Source: an uncultured SAR86 cluster bacterium (GTDB lineage: Bacteria; Pseudomonadota; Gammaproteobacteria; Magnimaribacterales; D2472). From it: a stretch of DNA of 64,000 nt. Made by a program: the position numbers and the translations under genes. The notes beneath the pieces were generated by a model that made no database searches, was not told the origin of the DNA, and saw only the letters and a program-made list of their open reading frames with translations. The DNA is taken from assembly GCA_902595065.1 (NCBI GenBank), contig CACJOM010000001.1, forward strand, positions 1 to 64,000, given 5' to 3'. Shown here piece after piece: positions 48,538 to 57,427 of this stretch (its first letter is position 1; the number at the start of each line of letters is the position of its first letter).

Positions 48538-49440
48538 CTAATGCTCTGGCGGTGAGAAAGCATGACCCCAGAAACTTGGAATCTTACTCTTTTGTGTCTC
48601 AAAATTGTCCCAATCAACTTGCCATCCATCATAACCAAACTCTAGATCAAAGCCTGATGGAGTTTGCATATAAAATGAAACCATCATGTCATTTGAGTGT
48701 CTTCCTAAAGAAGAAGAAATATGGATATTATTTTGCATGGCTCTATCTAGACCATGGCCAACCTCATCAATATTATTAACCTCTACCATTGTATGTATTA
48801 GTCCAGATGGTGGAATTGGAGATTCATACAACGCAACCGTATGATGTCTGGGATTATCACAATGCATAAAGTTTAATTTAACTTCAGGCGCATCTGGAGC
48901 AGGTCCCATTGGAAAATTCATATAATCAGAATCTCCAAAACCCAAGACATCTATGTAAAATCTATGCGTAGGCTCTAAATCTGGCGCTGCAAAAACTACA
49001 TGCCCAAAGCCAAGACCCTCTGTAATGAAGCCTTTAATATCTTGCGTTGATAAAAACGGTTCGGATGAATCTTTGCTGCCATAGGAGAGTTCAAGTCTGT
49101 TACCAGCAGGATCGCTAAGAGCAATACATTCCTCAACACATCTTAGTGTTGCTGTCTCATCTCCCAGATCTTCATAATCAATATTGGCTTGATCTAGCTC
49201 GCTTTTAGCATCATCAAAAGCTGCTTTATCTGCTAAAGAAAAACCAGCTACAAGAAACCTCTTTGAATCACCAAGAGTAATATGAAATCTAAAAGATTTT
49301 TCATCCATTCGAAGATAAAGATTTTGCTCATCGCTGAGAGAATCATTTTTCATTAAACCGACTACATCTTTTGCATAAATAGCCCATTCCTGAAGATTGG
49401 TGGTCTCAATGAGTAAATAGCTTAAGGATTGGATTTTCAT
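48538..49440 (-). CDS. hsaC: extradiol ring-cleavage dioxygenase (HsaC/TesB-like)
   Basis: 300 residues, type I extradiol dioxygenase with two vicinal-oxygen-chelate modules. The iron ligands are H147 (GFGHVVF), H216 (LIHTMVEV) and E267 (FDLEFGYDG). GRHSNDMMVSFYMQTPSGFDL is the family signature. In steroid degradation HsaC opens the aromatised ring A (3,4-DHSA). As the first gene of an 18-gene same-strand run, it probably sits next to the main promoter in the 159 bp AT-rich divergent gap, where I could not pick a convincing -35/-10 pair. Confidence 0.9.
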   Translation of the reverse strand: MKIQSLSYLLIETTNLQEWAIYAKDVVGLMKNDSLSDEQNLYLRMDEKSFRFHITLGDSKRFLVAGFSLADKAAFDDAKSELDQANIDYEDLGDETATLRCVEECIALSDPAGNRLELSYGSKDSSEPFLSTQDIKGFITEGLGFGHVVFAAPDLEPTHRFYIDVLGFGDSDYMNFPMGPAPDAPEVKLNFMHCDNPRHHTVALYESPIPPSGLIHTMVEVNNIDEVGHGLDRAMQNNIHISSSLGRHSNDMMVSFYMQTPSGFDLEFGYDGWQVDWDNFETQKSKIPSFWGHAFSPPEH

Positions 49441-49599
49441 TTTTCTCCCTCAATAAAAAAATACATCAATATCTTATGTTTCCATTATTAATTCTATCAT
49501 TCAATTTATTTATACATAATTATTCATCTATTAATTACGAACTATCATGAAAACTGTAAAAGTATCCATTCTCAAGCAGAAATTATATAAAATAGGCAG

Positions 49600-50256
49600 A
49601 TGTCACTGATCAAAGCATTAATTCATCCGGTAACACCATTTCAACAAAATGCACCTATTTTATTTTGCGAAGAATCAAAAAAATGCGCCTTCATTGATCC
49701 AGGTGGTGACATAGATATTCTTTTAGGTGCAGCAAAAGAAAATGACCTAATCCCTGAAAAAATTTTTCTAACCCATGGTCATGCAGATCATGCAGGTGCA
49801 GCCTCTGAACTTGCAAATATGCTTTCCTTAAAGATTGAGGGTCCACACCGGGAGGATTTATTTTTACTTGAATCACTTGAATCCCAAGGAAAGATGTTTG
49901 GTATGCAAGCTCAAAACTGCACTCCGGACAGATGGCTTGAAGATGGTGATGAGGTGGAATTGGGCAATGAAACTTTGAAGGTTATTTTTTGTCCAGGACA
50001 TACACCAGGACATATTGTTTTTTATCATCCTGAATCAAAGCTAGCTGCAGTTGGAGATGTTTTATTTCGTGGGTCTATTGGAAGAACCGATTTGCCTAGA
50101 GGCAACCATCAAGATCTATTGAACTCCATTACTAATAAGCTTTGGCCTCTAGGAGAGGAGATTTTATTTATTTCTGGTCACGGGCCTGTATCAACATTTG
50201 GACAAGAAAGAAAAGATAATGCTTTTGTTGCTGATTCAATACTAAATCAAGTCTAA
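49600..50256 (+). CDS. metallo-beta-lactamase-fold hydrolase (glyoxalase II-like, YcbL type)
   Basis: 218 residues: PVTPFQQNAPILFCEE at the start, metal motif THGHADHAGAASELA, then CPGHTPGHIVFYHPE, VGDVLFRGSIGRTDLPRGN and FISGHGPVSTFGQER. This is the compact YcbL/glyoxalase II-like subgroup lacking the long C-terminal domain. It hydrolyses a thioester such as S-lactoylglutathione, but substrate is not certain. It is divergent from the steroid operon. Confidence 0.88.
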   Translation: MSLIKALIHPVTPFQQNAPILFCEESKKCAFIDPGGDIDILLGAAKENDLIPEKIFLTHGHADHAGAASELANMLSLKIEGPHREDLFLLESLESQGKMFGMQAQNCTPDRWLEDGDEVELGNETLKVIFCPGHTPGHIVFYHPESKLAAVGDVLFRGSIGRTDLPRGNHQDLLNSITNKLWPLGEEILFISGHGPVSTFGQERKDNAFVADSILNQV

Positions 50257-50489
50257 TCTACCCAGAGCTTTACAAGCTTTCCTTCGTCATCTTTCATGGA
50301 GCCAGTGACTATTAAAATAAAATCTATTATCCACCAAATACCACAACCGCCTATTGTGATAATAAATAGAATAGCAGACGCATAACGTCTCAAAAAAAAT
50401 CTATGAGCTCCAAAAGGCCAAGATAAGACAATAAATAATAAAAATGTTGGTAAAATCCTTTTTTCTGAAATATTTATAGGTTCATTCAT
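50253..50489 (-). CDS. TM2 domain membrane protein
   Basis: Start chosen at ATG 50489 (MNEPINISEKRIL), overlapping the SDR stop by 8 bp. 78 residues with two membrane helices and the TM2 pattern LSWPFGAHRFFLRRYASAIL followed by GGCGIWWIIDFILIV. TM2 proteins are small inner-membrane proteins of unknown role. It converges with the MBL gene (4 bp overlap of 3' ends). Confidence 0.82.
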   Translation of the reverse strand: MNEPINISEKRILPTFLLFIVLSWPFGAHRFFLRRYASAILFIITIGGCGIWWIIDFILIVTGSMKDDEGKLVKLWVD

Positions 50490-51279
50490 AGCGACCACCG
50501 GCCAAGCGTGAGCTCATTTTGATAACAATACTGGTGGGCAATATATTGCAAAGAAATGCTAATAGTTTATTTAGCATTCCAGGCACCCAAACACTTCTTC
50601 CTTTCATCATTGCTTGAACTGCACCAATTGCAACAGTTTCTGAGTCTTTTTTCATAAAAGCTGGCACCTTATCCATAGCATCTTGCATGCCGCTAGCTGT
50701 ATGAAATTCTGTAACAGTAAACCCTGGACATACATTAGTAGCAGTAATTCCTTGAGAACGATAATTAATATTTATGGCATCTCCAAATCTATTTACAAAG
50801 GTTTTAATCGGGCCATAAAGAGCACCCCAACCAGATGATGGCGGGGCAAATGAAGCGAGCGAAGAGACCATCATTATTTTTCCATGCTTTTGCTCTAACA
50901 TACTTGGAATAAATTTTTTAGTAAGAGCGACTATTGCTATTCCTAAGACTCTTAAAAATTTCTCTTCCTCATCTTCACCAGTTTCATGAAATTTTTTATT
51001 AATGCTGTAGCCAGCATTATTTACCAAAATGTCAACAATATAGTTTTTTTCAGAGCAAAAGTTATAGATCATCTCTGGGGCTGAAGCATCAGCTAGATCA
51101 GCAGCAATATAATTACAGTCAACATTGAATTCTTCTTTGATAGAGGCAGAGATTTCTTTTAACCTTGCTTCCCGTCTTGCAGTCAGAAGAATGTTATGGC
51201 CTCGCTTAGCAAGCTCCTTGGCTATATCAAGGCCTATTCCAGCAGTTCCTCCAGTGATAAGTGAATATTTATTATTCAT
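50482..51279 (-). CDS. short-chain dehydrogenase/reductase
   Basis: 265 residues. Cofactor motif TGGTAGIGLDIAKELAKRG with the following R (TARREARL) suggesting NADP(H). NNAGYSINK and SSLASFAPPSSGWGALYGPIK carry the catalytic Ser, Tyr and Lys. The C-terminal part ending in a hydrophobic helix (LLAFLCNILPTSIVIKM) resembles the DltE/YqjQ-like 'SDR family NAD(P)-dependent oxidoreductase' group. It is cotranscribed with a thioesterase 20 bp upstream. Confidence 0.88.
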   Translation of the reverse strand: MNNKYSLITGGTAGIGLDIAKELAKRGHNILLTARREARLKEISASIKEEFNVDCNYIAADLADASAPEMIYNFCSEKNYIVDILVNNAGYSINKKFHETGEDEEEKFLRVLGIAIVALTKKFIPSMLEQKHGKIMMVSSLASFAPPSSGWGALYGPIKTFVNRFGDAININYRSQGITATNVCPGFTVTEFHTASGMQDAMDKVPAFMKKDSETVAIGAVQAMMKGRSVWVPGMLNKLLAFLCNILPTSIVIKMSSRLAGGRYE

Positions 51280-51299
51280 AAATTCTCCTGATCTTTTGT

Positions 51300-51773
51300 T
51301 TATAAGTCTCTAATTTTAAGCCGTATTTCATAGGGTACATCACCAGTTAAATCATGAGCTTTCTTAATTGCTACAACCCTAGCAAGCCTATCTGGGTCCA
51401 TTGGTGCAATTTTTCTTACCTTCATATCAATATGACCTTCAACTGTTTCATACATGGCAGAAATAACTCCATCCTTATCAAATAAGGCTCCGATCATGTG
51501 GTAAAGCTTTTCATTCACATTAAATAATCTGAATGCTGGGAAAATCTTATCTCCTAAAAGGAATTCTTTTTGAAATCTATAATTATCTTCTAGAGTAAAA
51601 CTAGAAAATCCACTTTTTAAATATTCTTCATTTAAGCCAAACTCCTCGTTGGCAAAATCCCAAGCTTGTTCAAAAACTTCTTTTATATAATTAACATTCA
51701 TATGACCATTGAAATCACACATATCTTTAGTAACTGTTACGGTTTTACCTACATATGGAAATAAATCTTTCAT
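51300..51773 (-). CDS. hotdog-fold acyl-CoA thioesterase-like protein
   Basis: 157 residues with the 4HBT/hotdog pattern: VTKDMCDFNGHMNVNYIKEVFEQA (central helix preceded by D..GHMN), FRLFNVNEKLYHMIGALFD and AMYETVEGHIDMKVRKIAPM. It most likely hydrolyses a small acyl-CoA. The motif D-x-N-G-H-M-N is used in thioesterases of carnitine and long-chain types. It is the first gene of a three-gene minus run with an SDR and a TM2 protein. Confidence 0.8.
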   Translation of the reverse strand: MKDLFPYVGKTVTVTKDMCDFNGHMNVNYIKEVFEQAWDFANEEFGLNEEYLKSGFSSFTLEDNYRFQKEFLLGDKIFPAFRLFNVNEKLYHMIGALFDKDGVISAMYETVEGHIDMKVRKIAPMDPDRLARVVAIKKAHDLTGDVPYEIRLKIRDL

Positions 51774-51889
51774 TTTTTATTTGATAATTAAAAGAAGGGA
51801 TTGTGTAGAAATAGAAACGAATTTGCAAATTAAAAGTTATGTTTTTATATTGATATTTCGTACAATTAAATTTTTTAAATGGAAAATAA

Positions 51890-52198
51890 ATGATAGAACT
51901 TGAAATCATTGCAATAGCAAATCTTGAAATAACCGATGCTGATGAATACAGAAAGTATGAAAAAGGTTTTTTTCCTATTTTAAAGAAGCATAATGGCTCA
52001 TTTATCACTTTTGATGATACCCCGAAGCATTTGGAGGGAGACTCACCTTTAAAAGGTCGAGTAATATTATTTGGATTTGCTACTGAGGAGGATGCGTCTA
52101 ATTGGTTCAATGACCCTGAATATCAAGAACTATCAAAATTTAGACGAGACGGAACCAGCACACACTCCATAACTTTTACAAAAGTACTTAAGCGATAA
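51890..52198 (+). CDS. DUF1330 family protein
   Basis: 102 residues. IAIANLEITDADEYRKYEKGFFPILKKHNG, then FGFATEEDASNWFNDPEYQEL, is the DUF1330 pattern, a dimeric alpha-beta barrel of unknown function. It starts a plus-strand pair with hflX, 15 bp upstream of it. Confidence 0.82.
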   Translation: MIELEIIAIANLEITDADEYRKYEKGFFPILKKHNGSFITFDDTPKHLEGDSPLKGRVILFGFATEEDASNWFNDPEYQELSKFRRDGTSTHSITFTKVLKR

Positions 52199-52213
52199 CT
52201 CAACTAACTTAAT

Positions 52214-53512
52214 TTGGAAAAAACTTCTGCCCCAACTGATCTGAGAGCAATAATAGTTTCAATTGATTTGCGAACATCAAATCAAAATGATCTTGAGCAA
52301 TTCAATTCCAGTGAATTTATTGAGCTCGCTCGATCCTCTGGACTAAAAGTTGAGCATCACCTTTTCTCCAAACAAAATTTTGTATCTGCAAGTCATTTTC
52401 TTACCAAAGGTAAAGCTAATGAACTGAAAGATATTGCTGAATCTGAGAATATTAAATTGGTTGTTTTGGATTGCGAACTTTCTCCTTCACAAGAGAGAAA
52501 TTTAGAAAAATTATTATGTGCAAGGGTGCTTGATAGAACTGGGTTGATCTTAGATATTTTTGCAGCAAGAGCTCAGAGTGATATTGGAAAACTGCAAGTT
52601 GAACTTGCTCAGCTGAGCTTCCTTTCAACTCGATTGGTAAGAGGTTGGAGTCACCTTGAGAGGCAAAAAGGTGGTATTGGATTAAGAGGCCCAGGAGAAA
52701 CTCAACTTGAAACTGACAGAAGATTAATTGGGAATAGAATTAAACAACTCAAAAAAAAATTAGATAAACAGCATAATCAAAAAAATTTAAATAGATACTC
52801 AAGAAAAAAAGGTAGCAATAAACTCGTGGCTTTGGTTGGTTATACAAATGCCGGCAAAACCTCCCTATTTAACATACTTACAAGAGGTGGCCTGCAAGCT
52901 GAGGATAAGTTATTTGCAACTTTGGACACAACCACAAGAAAAGCTGATGTCAAATTTAAAACCCTAGAAACAGTTCTTTTTTCTGACACTGTAGGATTTA
53001 TATCAAACCTTCCAACAAAATTAGTTGAATCATTCAAAGCTACTCTAGATGATTTAGCCTCTGCCGATCTTTTAATTCATGTTATTGATGCTGCAGATCC
53101 AAATAGAGATATTAAAATTAAAGAAGTAGATTTAATCTTAGAGGAATTAGGCGTTACTTCTATGCCTCAAATTAGAGCCTTGAATAAAATTGATTTGATT
53201 AAGAGTGAAGAAATATGGCCTGCAAATAATCTTCATCCTGAGGTCAAAATATCAAGTGAGACTGGTGAAGGTCTTGAAGATTTAAAAAATACAGTTTCTG
53301 AGAGCCTATTCGGAAATCTGTTGTATGGATGGGTTCAATTCTCTCCTATTCAAGCAGCAGTTCGCTCAAGATTATTTGATTCTGGTTGCATCATAGAAGA
53401 AAAATTGGATTCCAGTGGTCAGCATCAATCATTAATTTCAATTTCACAAAGCATGCTTGAACAATTTGAAGAAATTGATATTTTTAAAGATTTAAAACCT
53501 ATCTCGCCATAA
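52214..53512 (+). CDS. hflX: ribosome-associated GTPase HflX
   Basis: 432 residues, TTG start. N-terminal HflX domain with KGKANELKDIAES and GIGLRGPGETQLETDRR, then the GTPase domain: G1 GYTNAGKTSLFN, G3 DTVGF, G4 NKID. HflX binds the ribosome and splits or rescues it under heat and other stress. In most gammaproteobacteria it follows hfq; here the neighbour is a DUF1330 gene. A clear terminator begins at its stop codon. Confidence 0.95.
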   Translation: MEKTSAPTDLRAIIVSIDLRTSNQNDLEQFNSSEFIELARSSGLKVEHHLFSKQNFVSASHFLTKGKANELKDIAESENIKLVVLDCELSPSQERNLEKLLCARVLDRTGLILDIFAARAQSDIGKLQVELAQLSFLSTRLVRGWSHLERQKGGIGLRGPGETQLETDRRLIGNRIKQLKKKLDKQHNQKNLNRYSRKKGSNKLVALVGYTNAGKTSLFNILTRGGLQAEDKLFATLDTTTRKADVKFKTLETVLFSDTVGFISNLPTKLVESFKATLDDLASADLLIHVIDAADPNRDIKIKEVDLILEELGVTSMPQIRALNKIDLIKSEEIWPANNLHPEVKISSETGEGLEDLKNTVSESLFGNLLYGWVQFSPIQAAVRSRLFDSGCIIEEKLDSSGQHQSLISISQSMLEQFEEIDIFKDLKPISP

Positions 53513-53535
53513 AAAAGCTGCAAATGCAGCTTTTT
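53512..53535. terminator. bidirectional rho-independent terminator
   Basis: A perfect inverted repeat: AAAAAGCTGC, loop AAAT, GCAGCTTTTT. It has a GC-containing stem with A-run before and T-run after, so it can end both hflX (plus) and the convergent lipoprotein gene (minus). Confidence 0.88.
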
Positions 53536-53546
53536 AAGTTACAAAA

Positions 53547-54362
53547 CTAAGAAAAATCTGGCTTTGCTGGGTCGTAGAATACCTGACCTTTAGATATTTC
53601 AGGCGCTCCACATGTGCTAACAGATTCTAATTCAGCTTTTGCCTTCCCACCTGTCGCTTCCCATAGTTCATTGCCTTGATTCATGCTTTCTAGGTTTTCA
53701 TGAAAATTTCCAAACCAGAAATCTTCTTCCTGCGTTTCATCCTCTGGGATATATAAGCCATAAGCATAAAAACCAGATACTGCAGATTGATCAATTCCAT
53801 CAAGCCAAGCATTGTAGCTAATCAACGCATTATTGAGATCTTCTTGTCCCATACCCTCATTCAATGTGCATGGACTGAATGCTGCAGCAAAAGAACCATC
53901 TTCTGGAGATTCACCAAAAGCATAGGGATCATATGGAAAAATAAAATCATAACCATCCCTATTTTCGCCATCACATTCAAGGACTTTAGAGTTCTGCTCA
54001 CTCCATGCTATTGCATCTTCATTGGCAACCCACTGCTCCCAAGCTGCATCAGCCTCTTCTTTTGAAGACCAACTTAATTCCCAGTAATTATTGAAGGAAC
54101 TCTCTTGTGGAGACACTGATACATAACCCCAACCTCCAAGCAAGGATTCTGATAATCCAAGACTTCTCCATGAGTCAATCATGGCATCAAGAGCTTCTTG
54201 GCTGTAATCCTCTCCTGCGGTGCACTGCATAAACTCGTTGTACATAGTGTAATTGGTTGCATCCCAAGTCACTTTAGATTCCTGTACCTCATCTGAATTT
54301 GAGCATGAAATTACAAATAAAAAAGGTACAGATAGCAAAACCGTTTTAAATTTTGTTTTCAT
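53547..54362 (-). CDS. acidic lipoprotein with two internal repeats
   Basis: 271 residues with a lipoprotein signal (PFLFVISC). The mature protein is acidic and contains two similar halves. Each starts with a cysteine segment and a helix (MQCTAGEDYSQEALDAMID... and SPCTLNEGMGQEDLNNALI...), continues through W/G-rich strands (LGGWGYVSVSP, VSGFYAYGLYI), and ends with a second cysteine and a Y-D-P motif (FIFPYDP, VFYDP). Each unit might hold a C-C disulfide. I do not recognise a named family; probably an envelope protein. Its 3' end faces hflX across a shared terminator. Confidence 0.75.
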   Translation of the reverse strand: MKTKFKTVLLSVPFLFVISCSNSDEVQESKVTWDATNYTMYNEFMQCTAGEDYSQEALDAMIDSWRSLGLSESLLGGWGYVSVSPQESSFNNYWELSWSSKEEADAAWEQWVANEDAIAWSEQNSKVLECDGENRDGYDFIFPYDPYAFGESPEDGSFAAAFSPCTLNEGMGQEDLNNALISYNAWLDGIDQSAVSGFYAYGLYIPEDETQEEDFWFGNFHENLESMNQGNELWEATGGKAKAELESVSTCGAPEISKGQVFYDPAKPDFS

Positions 54363-54450
54363 TGTATTTTTACCTCAAATAAAAAAATTGTTTTTCAAGT
54401 TTAATATACATTATTTATAAGTAATATTCATACAAAGGTATAATTTACTT

Positions 54451-56046
54451 ATGCATAATTCACAAAATTCTTTAGATATCATTATTATTGGCGGAGGACA
54501 TAATGGTTTAGTCTGCGCATATTATTTGGCAAAAAAAGGCTTGAAAGTTAATGTCTACGAAAAAAGATCGATTGTTGGGGGCGCAGCAGTTACTGAGGAG
54601 TTTCATCCTGGGTTCAAAAACTCAGTCGCAAGCTACACAGTCAGTTTGTTAAATCCAGAAATCATCAAAGACATGAATCTTAAGGAATATGGTTTAGAGA
54701 TTGTGAAGCGTCCTATTTCAAATTTTCTGCCTATAAATGAAGCAAATTATTTAAAGCTAGGCGGTGGCTTAGAGAGAACACAAAATGAATTCAAAAGATT
54801 TTCTGAAAAGGATGCTGCTCGATTACCTGAGTATTATGATCGAATTGAAGCAGTTGCAGATGTTCTCAGAGACCTTTCTATTAAGACACCACCAAATCCG
54901 AAGCAAGGTTTAAGGGCTGCTTTAAATGCTGCTTTGCAACTTTGGCCCATAGCTACTAAAGGTAATCAAGTGCACAGGGATGTATATGATCTATTTACGA
55001 AAAGCGCTCGCTCATTTCTTGATTCATGGTTTGAAAATGAGCATATTAAAGCTGCATTTGGTTTTGATTCAATAGTTGGAAATTTTGCCAGTCCTGACAC
55101 GCCAGGTTCAGCCTATGTTTTATTGCATCATGTCTTTGGTGAAGTTGACGGAGAAAAAGGAGCATGGGGTCATGCAATCGGTGGCATGGGCGCAATCACT
55201 CAAGCAATGCAAAAAGCATGCAATGATATGGGAGTTAAGATTTTTACAGATGCGTCTGTGGATCGGGTGATTGTTGAGAATGGTGCTGCTGTAGGCATTC
55301 AACTTGATAGTGGAAATTATATTAAAGCTAAGAAAATCGTTTCTAATCTCAATCCAAAATTACTTTACAAAAAGTTAATATCGAAAAATGATCTCGATCC
55401 AGAATTTAATCGCAGTATGGATGGCTATAAGTGTGGATCTGGAACTTTTAGGATGAATGTTGCTCTTTCTGAATTGCCAGATTTTTCTTCTCTGCCTGGT
55501 AAAGAAGTGGCTGAACATCATCAAAGCGGTATTGTAATCGCCCCAACATTGGACTACATGGATAAAGCTTACATTGACGCTAAATCTCATGGTTGGTCTT
55601 CGGCACCAATTGTAGAAATGCTAATACCATCTACGATGGACAATACCCTTGCTCCTGAGGGTAAACACGTTGCTTCACTGTTTTGCCAACAATTCTCTCC
55701 AACTTTGCCTGATGGAAGTTCTTGGCACGATCATCGTTTGGCTGCTGCAGATACTGTTATTGAAACTGTTACAAAACATGCTCCTAATTTTAGAGAATCC
55801 ATTTTAGGAATGATGATTTTGTCCCCATTGGATTTAGAAGAAAAATTTGGATTGATTGGCGGTGACATAATGCACGGACAAATGTCTCTTGATCAAATGT
55901 GGGCAGCTAGGCCATTAATGAACTATGGAAACTATCGAGGACCCTTAAAATCATTGTATATGTGCGGTTCAGGAACTCATCCTGGGGGTGGAGTAACCGG
56001 CCTGCCAGGAAAAAATGCAGCTAGAGAAATTATTAAAGATTTATAA
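54451..56046 (+). CDS. CrtI/PYROXD2-like FAD-dependent oxidoreductase
   Basis: 531 residues. N-terminal FAD motif DIIIIGGGHNGLVCAYYLAKKG with VYEKRSIVGGAAVTEE; C-terminal PLKSLYMCGSGTHPGGGVTGLPGKNAARE, the phytoene-desaturase-like signature. It is closest in style to PYROXD2-type proteins of unknown substrate rather than carotenoid desaturases, as no carotenoid genes are nearby. It stands alone between the lipoprotein gene and a convergent symporter gene (1 bp apart). Confidence 0.88.
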   Translation: MHNSQNSLDIIIIGGGHNGLVCAYYLAKKGLKVNVYEKRSIVGGAAVTEEFHPGFKNSVASYTVSLLNPEIIKDMNLKEYGLEIVKRPISNFLPINEANYLKLGGGLERTQNEFKRFSEKDAARLPEYYDRIEAVADVLRDLSIKTPPNPKQGLRAALNAALQLWPIATKGNQVHRDVYDLFTKSARSFLDSWFENEHIKAAFGFDSIVGNFASPDTPGSAYVLLHHVFGEVDGEKGAWGHAIGGMGAITQAMQKACNDMGVKIFTDASVDRVIVENGAAVGIQLDSGNYIKAKKIVSNLNPKLLYKKLISKNDLDPEFNRSMDGYKCGSGTFRMNVALSELPDFSSLPGKEVAEHHQSGIVIAPTLDYMDKAYIDAKSHGWSSAPIVEMLIPSTMDNTLAPEGKHVASLFCQQFSPTLPDGSSWHDHRLAAADTVIETVTKHAPNFRESILGMMILSPLDLEEKFGLIGGDIMHGQMSLDQMWAARPLMNYGNYRGPLKSLYMCGSGTHPGGGVTGLPGKNAAREIIKDL

Positions 56047-56047
56047 A

Positions 56048-57391
56048 TCAAGAATTTGAAGGGATTTTCTCTAATGCAGCAAAATAATCTCTAGCCTTCT
56101 CAATGACTTTTGGCGCCAGCCAAACTGAGGAAATTAATGTAGGTATAGCCATTAAAGCAAACGATATATCGATAACATTTATTGCTGCCTCAATTGGTAT
56201 AACGGCAAAAACAATCACAAATAATATAATGACCCATTGATAAATTTTTACTCCCTTTTCTCCAAACAGGAACTGAGAGCAAGCTGAACCATAAAATGAA
56301 TATGTGAAGATTGTGCTGGCTCCAAAACTCACAACACATATAAATAATACTGCATAACCTAAGGGACCAAGAAGAGCGCTAAATGCTTCAGCAGTTAAAG
56401 TTACGCCCGTTGAATCTGAGGCAAGCCAAACTCCTGAAATAATAATTAGCAAAGCGGTAGAGGTGCACATAATCAATGTATCAAAGATTGGTCCCAGCAT
56501 TGCAACTAGGCCCTGTTTGACCGGATCAGATGTCTTGGCAGAACCATGCACAAGTGTTTCAGTTCCTATTCCAGCCTCATTTGAATGTGCTCCTCTCCTA
56601 ACTCCCATAATTATTACGGCAATAACACTACCTCCAGCAACTGCAGAACCTGTAAAAGCATCTTCAATAATAATTTTGAATGCTGGGATGATAGAATCAA
56701 AATTCAATATCAATGCAATCAACACTGAACCAAAATACAACAAACTCATTGTAGGAACCAACCACTCAGAAACTTTAGCAATCCTAATCAATCCACCAAG
56801 AATAATTGCTCCAGTGACTCCAGCTAAAACTATTCCGGCTATCAAATTGAAATTATCAAATTGAAACATAGGAAGATCGCCCATAATTTGAACCAATTGA
56901 TTGCTCTGAAAACCTGGAAGAGCTCCAATTAATCCGGCAGCAGCAAAAAAGTATGCTAAAGGCATCATTGATTGAGGAAGTGCATTTTTAATAACGTACA
57001 TTGGACCCCCACGAACTGTCCCATCCTCTGCAACATCTCTGTACATGACGGATAAGGTGCAAGTAAAAAATTTAGTTGCAATACCAACAATTGCAGTGAG
57101 CCACATCCAAAAGATTGCGCCTGGTCCAGCTAACTGAATTGCGATGGCCACTCCAGCAATGTTACCTAAACCAATAGTTCCAGATAAAGCAGTTGTTAAA
57201 GCTTGAAAATGAGTAACATCACCAACATCATCTTGTTTAGAATGTCTGCCCAAAATTAATTCAAAAGCATGCTTTAAATATTTAAATGGGGTTAACTTTG
57301 AATAAAGTAAGAAAAAAATTCCAGATCCAACTAAGATGGGAACATTCCATGTCCACACGAATCCAGCAAGATCATTTATAAAGTTTTCCAT
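56048..57391 (-). CDS. sodium:alanine/glycine symporter (AGCS family)
   Basis: 447 residues, about eleven membrane helices. Family signatures ALSGTIGLGNIAGVAIAI, GPGAIFWMWLTAIVG and GVRRGAHSNEAGIGTE (usually GxxRGxFSNEAGxGS). It couples sodium entry to import of alanine, glycine or related small amino acids. Confidence 0.93.
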   Translation of the reverse strand: MENFINDLAGFVWTWNVPILVGSGIFFLLYSKLTPFKYLKHAFELILGRHSKQDDVGDVTHFQALTTALSGTIGLGNIAGVAIAIQLAGPGAIFWMWLTAIVGIATKFFTCTLSVMYRDVAEDGTVRGGPMYVIKNALPQSMMPLAYFFAAAGLIGALPGFQSNQLVQIMGDLPMFQFDNFNLIAGIVLAGVTGAIILGGLIRIAKVSEWLVPTMSLLYFGSVLIALILNFDSIIPAFKIIIEDAFTGSAVAGGSVIAVIIMGVRRGAHSNEAGIGTETLVHGSAKTSDPVKQGLVAMLGPIFDTLIMCTSTALLIIISGVWLASDSTGVTLTAEAFSALLGPLGYAVLFICVVSFGASTIFTYSFYGSACSQFLFGEKGVKIYQWVIILFVIVFAVIPIEAAINVIDISFALMAIPTLISSVWLAPKVIEKARDYFAALEKIPSNS

Positions 57392-57427
57392 TAATTTAAT
57401 TTTAAGATTTAAATTCTTATTGTAGAG

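Noticed and set aside
49441-49599. KstR-like operator in the divergent gap before hsaC
   Set aside because: I looked for an extended palindrome and found only AT-rich partial symmetry; no site can be supported without comparative data.
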